A DNA stretch of 5,094 nt from Allobosea sp. (lineage in GTDB: Bacteria; Pseudomonadota; Alphaproteobacteria; Rhizobiales; Beijerinckiaceae). Positions 1 through 5,094 of the stretch are shown one piece after another. Below the pieces are notes generated by a model. That model saw only the letters and a program-made list of their open reading frames with translations. It was not told the origin of the DNA and made no database searches. Numbering within the stretch: position 1 is the stretch's first letter; every line of letters starts with the position of its first letter. The translations under genes were made by a program, and so were the position numbers. The stretch lies in the NCBI GenBank assembly GCA_021732895.1, contig JAKFWE010000159.1, positions 1 to 5,094 on the forward strand, given 5' to 3'.

Positions 1-115
1 CAGCCCCCTGAACATCACGCAGGGGCAGCCCTCTCTCGCAATCGTGATCACACACTACCCAAAAGCAAGCGCTTGTCGACTGCCTGCGGGCGATCAGTAA
101 ATTCCACTTCGTGCC
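1..115. other. Non-coding flank downstream of tssA
   Basis: No convincing gene is visible here. One plus-strand frame (starting at base 2) is open from the left edge to a TAA at 98-100 and could be the last ~32 residues of a gene converging on tssA, but the peptide is not recognisable. On the minus strand an ATG at 16-14 opens a frame that runs off the left edge after five codons, too short to judge. A 6-bp inverted repeat (5-10 with 20-25, 9-nt loop) and the 10-bp palindrome CAAGCGCTTG (66-75) lie here. Neither is followed by a T-run in either direction, so I do not call an intrinsic terminator. Confidence 0.4.
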
Positions 116-1474
116 CTAGAGGCCGGCCTCCGCCGGACCGTTCCCGACGTCCGGCAGAATGTCGCTCATGAGCGAGAGAAAATCGTGCTGCGCCATGGCG
201 CAAGCCTTGTCCATCAGCAGCGGGGTCGGATGCGAGGGCTCCGCCTGCCGGTAGAAACGGGCCACGGCGCCCATCCGCGCCACGGCCTCGGCGCGCGAGG
301 CAACCGGGACCGGCGGCGCCCCCCCGGCGGCCGTGCCGGCCGGAGCCGCCCAGGCGGGCTCGTCCCCGTCCTCCGCCGACGTCTCGTCGTCGTAGCCGGT
401 CATGGACGCCTCGACGGCCGCGAGGCGCTCCAGTTGCAGCGGGAAGCGCGTCGCCTGGCCGATTTCGATCACCGCCTTGTCGACATGCTCCGGGAACATG
501 ATCTGGATGACCTCGATGAGGGACTTTCCGATCAGCTGCTGGGCCTGGCCGAGCAGCAGGACGGCGGGGCTCGATGGTTCCGTGCGGCGGAAATAGTCAA
601 GGCAGGCGGCCAGCGCATCCCTGACCTCGGCGACGCTGCCGCAGGTCGCTGACCCTCCCGTCGTCGCCGGCGTCGCCGCGCCGGCCTCGTTTCCTGCGGC
701 CACGGCGGCGAGGCCGGGCGCGCGCTTGACGACCGCCGCGTCCAGGAAGGCCGCGATCTGCCGCGACAGCGCCGACAACCGCGGCCAGCTCAGGCTCTCT
801 CCGGGCAGCCGTTCCGCCCAGATCGCGGCGATGCGGCCGAGCCTGTCGTTCAGCGCGGCAACCGTATCGCGGACCGCCGTCAGTTCGGCGAGATCGACTT
901 CCGCCAGTGCAAGCTGGATGGCGCCGGCGTCGGGATGCTGCTCGCCCTCGACCAGCCGCGTCTCGCCTGTGGCGACAAGCTGGCTGCGGAACGCCAGGGG
1001 CCCGACGCGCCGGGTCATGAGCAGCGGCGCATGCTGCAGCGGCAGGACCACGGCAGCCATGTCGTCGAGGCCCTGCAGCGCGACGTCGCGCATCAGCGCG
1101 TCGCCGTCGTCCAGCCTCGGATGAAGCGCCTCCCAGTGCCCGGCGAGGTGATCGGCGATGAGGTCGAGACAGGTTGTGAAGGACGCGAGATCGCGGTTCA
1201 GCAGCGAGAGCTTGGCGGCCAGAACGAACAGCCGCAGATCACGGGCGCGAGCTAGCAGCCTGTCGAGATCGGCGAAAGCCGCCGGAAAATCGATCGACGC
1301 CCGGTCGAACGCGACCTGCCGCCCATCGTCGTCGCGCCGGAAGAACGAAGTCGGCAGCGCCAGCTCGAGGCGCGCCAGCAGGTTCATCGAGTCGGGATCG
1401 TCGTCGAGCGCGGCGCCGCAGGGCTCGTCCGGCGAGGCCGGCTTGGCGAGGTTGCCGAAATTCAGGGACGCCAT
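116..1474 (-). CDS. tssA: Type VI secretion system protein TssA (ImpA family)
   Basis: The 452-residue product matches the ImpA/TssA family, cytoplasmic proteins that contact the baseplate and tube/sheath and help prime or cap tail polymerisation. Residues ~13-40 carry the family's N-terminal signature (PDEPCG followed by an acidic stretch). Residues ~79-136 hold the ImpA_N core (DLRLFVLAAKL, then HWEALHPRLDDGD and an R-x-x-AL helix). An Ala-rich linker at ~250-279 leads to a helical module with YFRRTEPSSPAVLLL (residues 294-308) ending in IMFPE. After an acidic, Pro/Ala-rich linker (~360-392) a second version follows (FYRQAEPSHPTPLL, 407-420, ending DILPD). The duplication makes the protein roughly 100 residues longer than TssA proteins that stop after one such module. 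The ATG at 1474 keeps the full N-terminal motif; the Shine-Dalgarno upstream is poor. It lies 69 bp after the OmpA-family gene on the same strand, so co-transcription is likely. Family assignment is secure; the TssA subclass is not. Confidence 0.93.
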   Translation of the reverse strand: MASLNFGNLAKPASPDEPCGAALDDDPDSMNLLARLELALPTSFFRRDDDGRQVAFDRASIDFPAAFADLDRLLARARDLRLFVLAAKLSLLNRDLASFTTCLDLIADHLAGHWEALHPRLDDGDALMRDVALQGLDDMAAVVLPLQHAPLLMTRRVGPLAFRSQLVATGETRLVEGEQHPDAGAIQLALAEVDLAELTAVRDTVAALNDRLGRIAAIWAERLPGESLSWPRLSALSRQIAAFLDAAVVKRAPGLAAVAAGNEAGAATPATTGGSATCGSVAEVRDALAACLDYFRRTEPSSPAVLLLGQAQQLIGKSLIEVIQIMFPEHVDKAVIEIGQATRFPLQLERLAAVEASMTGYDDETSAEDGDEPAWAAPAGTAAGGAPPVPVASRAEAVARMGAVARFYRQAEPSHPTPLLMDKACAMAQHDFLSLMSDILPDVGNGPAEAGL

Positions 1475-1543
1475 GACGCATACCGGGGTTCGCAGCGAAG
1501 GACGTTCCGCACCCGGGCCATCATGCAGCCGTCGTGAAGGCGG
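1475..1543. other. Gap between the OmpA-family gene and tssA
   Basis: This 69-bp spacer contains no strong Shine-Dalgarno for tssA on the minus strand and no hairpin followed by a T-run. An 11-bp near-perfect palindrome (TTCGC-A-GCGAA, 1489-1499) sits 15 bases upstream of the tssA start. A second ATG (1481-1479) opens an out-of-frame 80-codon reading frame overlapping tssA, which looks like a shadow. Without a terminator, read-through from the OmpA-family gene into tssA is the simplest reading. Confidence 0.4.
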
Positions 1544-2134
1544 TCAATCGGTCTGGAGCCGGGTCTCGACGCGGCGGTTGTCGGCCGAAAACGGATCGCC
1601 GGTGACCGGCTTGCTCTGGCCGTATCCGCGCGCCACGAGCTTGCCGGCGTCGACGCCGCGCTCCTTCAGATAGCGCACCACCGACTGCGCCCGGCGTCGC
1701 GACAGATCGAGATTGTAGGAGGCCGTGCCGCTGGCGTCCGTGTGACCCTCGACGGCGAAGCTGCTGGCGGCGAGCTGCGGAGCCTTCAGCGCCTTGGCGA
1801 ACTCGTCCAGATTGAGTTTCGCATCGGGCTCGAGCACATCGGAGTTGTATTTGAACCTGACCACGAGGTCGAAGGCGGCGACGGCCGTGGCCGGCCTGAC
1901 CTCATGTCCGGCCTTGTTGCACTCCGCCTCGGTGCCGACGCATACGCCACGCGACGGACCGAGACCACGCGACGGACCGAGGCCGCGCGAGACGCCGAGG
2001 CCCGGCGTCGCCTGACCGAAATGTTTGACGATGTCCTCGGCGGTGTAGGTCTGGGCGCGTGCGGAATGCTGCGGGACGGCGCATACTGCGCCCGCAACAA
2101 AGATCGCCGTCGCGACAAGGGGTTGCTTGCGCAT
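1544..2134 (-). CDS. OmpA-family peptidoglycan-binding periplasmic protein
   Basis: This 196-residue exported protein should bind the peptide stem of peptidoglycan through a C-terminal OmpA-like domain. A signal peptide spans residues 1-27 (basic MRK, hydrophobic ATAIFVAGAVCAV, cleavage after A-R-A). Then comes a linker with three tandem six-residue units (GLGVSR, GLGPSR, GLGPSR; 45-62) and a GVCVGTEAEC segment with two cysteines (65 and 72) that could pair in the periplasm. The OmpA domain covers ~88-195: FAVEGHTDASG, LSRRRAQSVVRYL, ARGYGQSKP and NRRVE. Asp133 and Arg148 are 15 residues apart, the same spacing as the diaminopimelate-contacting Asp271/Arg286 of E. coli OmpA. No transmembrane beta-barrel or membrane helix is present, so it is a soluble or loosely anchored periplasmic protein. 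It lies upstream of tssA on the same strand; the role as a T6SS wall anchor is inferred from that context. Confidence 0.9.
   Translation of the reverse strand: MRKQPLVATAIFVAGAVCAVPQHSARAQTYTAEDIVKHFGQATPGLGVSRGLGPSRGLGPSRGVCVGTEAECNKAGHEVRPATAVAAFDLVVRFKYNSDVLEPDAKLNLDEFAKALKAPQLAASSFAVEGHTDASGTASYNLDLSRRRAQSVVRYLKERGVDAGKLVARGYGQSKPVTGDPFSADNRRVETRLQTD
1948..2001. repeat. Three tandem 18-bp units in the OmpA-family gene
   Basis: Units lie at 1948-1965, 1966-1983 and 1984-2001. The first two differ at one base; the third is more diverged but keeps the same length. Because the period is 18 bp, it adds or removes whole six-residue blocks (GLG[PV]SR) without shifting the frame. It falls in the linker between the signal peptide and the peptidoglycan-binding domain. 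Confidence 0.85.
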
Positions 2135-2137
2135 GAA

Positions 2138-2146
2138 CTCCCTCCC
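2138..2146 (-). promoter_or_regulatory. Ribosome binding site of the OmpA-family gene
   Basis: Read on the minus strand the sequence is GGGAGGGAG, ending three bases before the ATG at 2134-2132. Its GGAGG core lies at a normal distance from the start. It is the strongest Shine-Dalgarno in the window and supports this start, which is also required for the signal peptide. Confidence 0.75.
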
Positions 2147-2181
2147 GTCTATCTGAATGACATCAAAAGACTAGCTCTCAG

Positions 2182-2210
2182 CGTATAAACCGCCGCCGCC
2201 GCTACGTCAA
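2182..2210 (-). promoter_or_regulatory. Predicted sigma-70-type promoter for the OmpA-family gene and tssA
   Basis: On the minus strand, TTGACG (2210-2205, five of six matches to the -35 consensus) is followed after exactly 17 bases by TATACG (2187-2182, four of six matches to the -10 consensus). Transcription would begin around 2175, giving a leader of about 40 bases before the OmpA-family ATG. It would serve that gene and probably tssA. The spacer is mostly GGC repeats, so composition alone does not produce the match, but this is a consensus reading only. Confidence 0.55.
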
Positions 2211-2246
2211 CGCCGATCCAGCAACTGACGCCATGGGGTTCGTCTA

Positions 2247-4103
2247 ATGCCTACGGAACTTCGTCAGAACGGAAGAATTGCAGAATTCAAAACTCCAGCG
2301 AAAGCGGATGAATTCGCTTTGATGAAGTTTGAAGCGGAAGAATATATTAGTGAATTGTTCGAATTCCGAGTAAGAGCTTCAAGCTCAACAGAAGATGCCG
2401 ATCTCACAAAAATCATCGGCGAGCACTGCTCGATCAGATTCATGCGGCGCAATGGCGAGTTTCGATATTTCAGCGGGATTCTCGCAGAGGCCGAGTGGGT
2501 GGCCCATGAACACGACCTTCACATTTACAAATTCAGGCTGAGGCCCTGGCTCTGGCTGCTTTCCCGCCGGACCGACTGCCGGATTTTCAAGAACAAGACT
2601 CCGGTCGAGATCATGGAGGCCATCTTCAGCAAGGAGGCCAAATCCGCCTTCGAGGACAAGACCACGACACAACTGCCGAAGATCGACTACTGCGTGCAGT
2701 ATCGTGAGACGGATCTGGATTTCGTCCTGCGGCTGATGGAAAAATACGGCATCTATTATTATTTCAGGCATTCCGAAACGAAACATACCTTGGTGCTCTG
2801 CGACTCGCGCTCGGGCCACAAAATGGTCGAGGCGGCGTCCGAACCGACCTTCAAGGAGGCCGGGCCGAAATTTCCCCTGCTGCCGCAATCTAACACCGCG
2901 CAGCGCCGCAGCGAGCATTTCGGCGACTGGTCGACGCGGCGCCGGCTGCGGACGGGGCGGATTCAGCTCAACGACTACGACTACAAGGATTCCGATTCCG
3001 ATCTGACGAGCCGCGCCGAGAGCGGCTTCCAGAACGCCAAGGCCTATGAGCGATACGACTATCCCGGCGCCTACCTGACCCGCGACCAGGGCGAGCATCT
3101 GGCGCGGGTCCGCGTCGAGGCCGAGCAGGCGCGCGACGACCGGCGCTACGCCAGCGGCGAGGCGCCGGGCCTTTTCGCCGGAGCGCTGATGCGCCTGGCC
3201 GAGCATGAAATCCTGACGGAGAACGTCGAATATATCGTGGTCGCGGCGAGCCATCGGCTCACCCAGCAGCAATATCGTTCGGGCGACGGCGAGGACGTTT
3301 CGGTCTACCGCAGTTCGTTCGAGTTGCAGAAAAGCGAACGGCAGTTCCGCGCGCCGCAGCGCACGGCGCGACCGCTCGCGCTGGGCCCGCATACGGCGAA
3401 GGTCGTCGGCAAGGACAACAAGGGCGAGGAGGGCGACATCGACGTCGATGAGTTCGGTTGCATCCTCGTGCGCTTTCGCTGGGACCGGGAGGAGAAATCG
3501 ACGTCGTGCCGAATCCGGGTCGCGCAGCTCTGGTCAGGCAAGAACTGGGGCGGGCAGATCATCCCGCGCATCGGGCAGGAGGTGATCGTCGAGTTTCTCG
3601 AAGGCGATCCCGACTTGCCGCTGGTCACCGGCGCCGTCGTCAACAACCTGCACATGCCGCCCTATGAGCTGCCGGCGAACAAGACCCAGTCCGGCCTCAA
3701 GTCGGAATCGACGGACGCCGGCGGCGTTCCGCGCACCTACAACGAGATCATGTTCGAGGATCTCGACGGCCGGGAAATCCTCGGCCTGCGCGCCCAGAAG
3801 GATCACAAGATCGAGGTTCTCAACGTCGAGACGCGCACCATCGGGAGCCGCTTCGTCGATGCGGAGTTCTCGCGCAAGACCACCCTGGAGGACGGCAGCG
3901 ACAAACTCGACATCCTGAACGGCAAGCTCGACGTCACCGCCTCGCGGGAGATCATCATGAAGGTCGGGGAAAGCACGTTCCGGATGCTGCCCAACAGCAT
4001 CGAGATCACCTCGCCAACGATCACCATCAAGAGCGTGGCGAAGACGGAAGTGCTCAGCGACGGCACGGTGATCGTCAAGGGCGGAATGGTTCTGATCAAC
4101 TGA
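2247..4103 (+). CDS. vgrG: Type VI secretion spike protein VgrG (TssI)
   Basis: The 618-residue product forms the trimeric needle tip that is injected with the Hcp tube. The gp27-like part spans ~8-370 and begins with a typical VgrG opening (GRIAEFKTP, then ISELFEFRV at 34-42); YRETDLDFVLRLMEKYGIYYYF (152-173) is the conserved central motif. The gp5-like OB-fold lies at ~382-470 with GDIDVDEFGCILVRFRWD, VAQLWSGKNWG, IPRIGQEVIVEFLEGDPD and PLVTGAVVNN. The NEIMFEDLDGREIL segment (499-512) leads into the beta-stalk, which ends at VLIN with no extra effector domain. Cargo is therefore probably carried by separate proteins. The ATG overlaps the stop of a four-codon mini-frame (TAATG) and has only a weak GGGG upstream. 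The first ~170 coding bases are much more AT-rich than the rest. The next gene starts 8 bp downstream. Confidence 0.97.
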   Translation: MPTELRQNGRIAEFKTPAKADEFALMKFEAEEYISELFEFRVRASSSTEDADLTKIIGEHCSIRFMRRNGEFRYFSGILAEAEWVAHEHDLHIYKFRLRPWLWLLSRRTDCRIFKNKTPVEIMEAIFSKEAKSAFEDKTTTQLPKIDYCVQYRETDLDFVLRLMEKYGIYYYFRHSETKHTLVLCDSRSGHKMVEAASEPTFKEAGPKFPLLPQSNTAQRRSEHFGDWSTRRRLRTGRIQLNDYDYKDSDSDLTSRAESGFQNAKAYERYDYPGAYLTRDQGEHLARVRVEAEQARDDRRYASGEAPGLFAGALMRLAEHEILTENVEYIVVAASHRLTQQQYRSGDGEDVSVYRSSFELQKSERQFRAPQRTARPLALGPHTAKVVGKDNKGEEGDIDVDEFGCILVRFRWDREEKSTSCRIRVAQLWSGKNWGGQIIPRIGQEVIVEFLEGDPDLPLVTGAVVNNLHMPPYELPANKTQSGLKSESTDAGGVPRTYNEIMFEDLDGREILGLRAQKDHKIEVLNVETRTIGSRFVDAEFSRKTTLEDGSDKLDILNGKLDVTASREIIMKVGESTFRMLPNSIEITSPTITIKSVAKTEVLSDGTVIVKGGMVLIN

Positions 4104-4106
4104 GGA
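4102..4106 (+). promoter_or_regulatory. Ribosome binding site for the DUF6931-like gene
   Basis: GAGGA overlaps the vgrG stop codon (TGA at 4101-4103). It sits 5 bases before the ATG at 4112 but only 2 before the in-frame GTG at 4109, so it favours the ATG as the real start. The overlap suggests translational coupling to vgrG. Confidence 0.6.
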
Positions 4107-4111
4107 CGGTG

Positions 4112-4669
4112 ATGTCGAGGCTTCGCTTCAATACGGCGCAGGAGGTGTTCGAGACCTTTCCCTCCGCGCGCCGGCTCATTGCGACGGCGCCGACGCGCGA
4201 GCATCCGCTCGCATTTCTGAGCGCGCTTGCGGGGAGCGACGCGCCGAACGAGGCGCTGGGCTTCTGCGCCTTCCTGCTGCCGCGGCGCGAGGCGGTCTGG
4301 TGGGGCGTGCAGGCGCTGAAGATGATGCTGCCGCCCGGCGCGCGGCCCGACGCCGGGCTGCTCGCGGCCGAGGCCTGGGCGCGCGAGCCCGACGATGCGC
4401 GCCGGCGCGCCGCGCTGGCGCTCGGCGAGGCGGGCGATACCGAGGAGCCCGGAACCTGGATCGCCTTCGCGGCCGGCTATTCCGGCGGCAGCATGGTCGC
4501 GACCCACGCCGTGCCGTGCCCGCCCGACATGACGGCGAAGACGGTTCGCATCGCCGTCCTGTCGGCCTATCGCCGTCTGCCGGCGGCGGGACGCGCCGCG
4601 GCATTGCGCAGTTGCGTCGAGGCATGCATTCGTTTGGCCGATGACGACAGCCATTCGACGAGACCGTAA
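4112..4669 (+). CDS. DUF6931-like protein of unknown function, T6SS-associated
   Basis: This 185-residue protein (186 if the GTG at 4109 is used) has no established biochemical role. I recognise it, from memory and with moderate confidence, as DUF6931-like from FPSARRLIATAP near residue 17, then HPLAFLSAL, and especially FCAFLLPRREAVWWGVQAL (about residues 51-69). It looks cytoplasmic and mainly alpha-helical: no signal peptide, no membrane segment, many Ala/Arg/Glu. The middle (about 78-115) is an Ala/Arg/Glu-rich helical stretch, followed by the Gly-rich AAGYSGGSMVAT segment and a final helix with a cysteine. There is no DUF4123, DUF2169 or DUF1795 signature, the usual VgrG adaptor families. 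Tight packing between vgrG and the FHA gene suggests a job in spike loading or in phospho-control of firing, but that is inference. Confidence 0.72.
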   Translation: MSRLRFNTAQEVFETFPSARRLIATAPTREHPLAFLSALAGSDAPNEALGFCAFLLPRREAVWWGVQALKMMLPPGARPDAGLLAAEAWAREPDDARRRAALALGEAGDTEEPGTWIAFAAGYSGGSMVATHAVPCPPDMTAKTVRIAVLSAYRRLPAAGRAAALRSCVEACIRLADDDSHSTRP

Positions 4670-4684
4670 GGCAGGCCCGGCCCG

Positions 4685-5094
4685 ATGGCGCTGACACTCA
4701 CCATCGAGAACCAGACGGCGCTCGCCGATGGCGGCCCGCTCAGCGTCACGCTGAGCGGCGGGCGCGGACTCGACATCGGCCGCGACCAGCATCTCGACTG
4801 GACGCTTCCCGACCCGACGCGCAGCGTTTCCGGGCGGCATTGCGAGGTCCGGTTCCGCGACGGGGCCTACTGGCTGAGCGACGTTTCCACTAACGGCACC
4901 TACGTCAACGGCGCGAGCCACCGGGTTCAGTCGCCCTACCGGCTGCGCCATGGCGATCGGCTGGAGATCGGCCACTACCTGATAGCGGTCGCGATCGACG
5001 GCGTCGAGGTCGCCGCCGCCGGGCCGGCGCAGGCGGCGGCCGAGCCGCTGCGGCCCGACCAGCTCTGGGCGGACAGCGGCGAAGAGGCGCCGCC
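4685..5094 (+). CDS. tagH: FHA-domain protein, T6SS TagH/Fha-like (5' part)
   Basis: Only the first 136 codons are in the window; the frame stays open to the right edge. Residues ~28-105 form a forkhead-associated domain, which binds phosphothreonine. All the usual contact positions are present: IGR (Arg33), SGRH (Ser49 and His52), DVSTNGTYVNG (Thr69-Asn70-Gly71, Asn75), then LRHGDRLEIG. In T6SS loci such proteins are targets and readers of the PpkA kinase / PppA phosphatase pathway that switches secretion on. After the domain comes an Ala/Pro-rich linker (from about 109). The start is 15 bp after the preceding gene with a modest AAGGCAGG (4668-4675) upstream. The FHA call is firm; the TagH name rests on the T6SS context and the N-terminal position of the domain, since the C-terminal half cannot be seen. 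Confidence 0.88.
   Translation, partial: MALTLTIENQTALADGGPLSVTLSGGRGLDIGRDQHLDWTLPDPTRSVSGRHCEVRFRDGAYWLSDVSTNGTYVNGASHRVQSPYRLRHGDRLEIGHYLIAVAIDGVEVAAAGPAQAAAEPLRPDQLWADSGEEAP

Noticed and set aside
4..26. Short GC-rich hairpin (CCCCTG / CAGGGG) as a terminator
   Set aside because: Only a 6-bp stem with a 9-nt loop and no T-run on either strand; not enough for an intrinsic terminator.
1239..1481. An 80-codon out-of-frame reading frame over the tssA start
   Set aside because: It starts 7 bases before tssA in another frame, is Arg-rich and motif-free, and overlaps the conserved TssA N-terminus.
2060..2134. Possible lipobox around Cys18 of the OmpA-family protein
   Set aside because: The residues before the cysteine are G-A-V, which does not fit a lipobox, and a normal A-R-A signal peptidase I site follows at residue 27.
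1742..2188. Plus-strand open frames antisense to the OmpA-family gene
   Set aside because: The minus-strand frame has a signal peptide, an OmpA domain and a strong ribosome site; the plus-strand frames have none of these.
2283..2366. Three GAATTC sites (2283, 2310, 2361) within 84 bp at the start of vgrG
   Set aside because: All three are in frame and encode Glu-Phe pairs in an AT-rich stretch, so they follow from protein sequence and composition and need no separate explanation.
2385..3392. A 335-codon open frame on the minus strand, antisense to vgrG
   Set aside because: It lies wholly inside the clear VgrG reading frame, shows no recognisable motif, and is what GC-rich third positions produce on the opposite strand.
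4109..4111. GTG as the start of the DUF6931-like gene
   Set aside because: The GAGGA ribosome site is only two bases away from it but five from the adjacent ATG, which is the better start; the difference is one residue.
3803..4975. A 390-codon open frame on the minus strand spanning the ends of vgrG, the DUF6931-like gene and the FHA gene
   Set aside because: It crosses three plus-strand genes with good family matches and two intergenic gaps; its Arg/Ala-rich low-complexity sequence is typical of a shadow.

Overview
The window is a stretch of a type VI secretion system (T6SS) locus. Four complete genes and the start of a fifth can be read: tssA and an OmpA-family gene on the minus strand, and vgrG, a DUF6931-type gene and an FHA-domain (tagH-like) gene on the plus strand. 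Most genes are strongly GC-rich with GC-biased third codon positions. Together with the gene set, this suggests a high-GC alphaproteobacterium, perhaps of the Hyphomicrobiales (Rhizobiales). That taxonomic placing is inference from composition and gene style, not from a marker gene.

Layout: bases 1-115 hold no convincing gene, only a short inverted repeat, a 10-bp palindrome and possibly the tail of a convergent gene. Then comes tssA (1474 down to 116), preceded on the same strand by the OmpA-family gene (2134 down to 1544). A gap of 112 bp (2135-2246) separates that leftward pair from a rightward set: vgrG (2247-4103), DUF6931-like gene (4112-4669) and FHA gene (4685 to past the right edge). 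The rightward genes are separated by only 8 and 15 bp and look like one transcription unit. The gap carries a good sigma-70-like promoter facing the OmpA gene and no clear promoter facing vgrG.

How they fit: VgrG forms the spike tip of the injected tube. TssA works at the baseplate and sheath during tube assembly. The FHA protein belongs to the threonine-phosphorylation control of T6SS firing (PpkA/PppA/Fha type in other bacteria). The OmpA-family protein probably tethers something to peptidoglycan near the membrane complex. The DUF6931-like protein has no established role and is the least understood part of the window.

The observations most worth a second look are a TssA with two copies of its C-terminal EPSxP helical module, a vgrG whose first ~170 bases are far more AT-rich than the rest, the uncharacterised gene between vgrG and the FHA gene, and an 18-bp tandem repeat in the OmpA-family gene. 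I saw no CRISPR array, insertion sequence, tRNA or rRNA.
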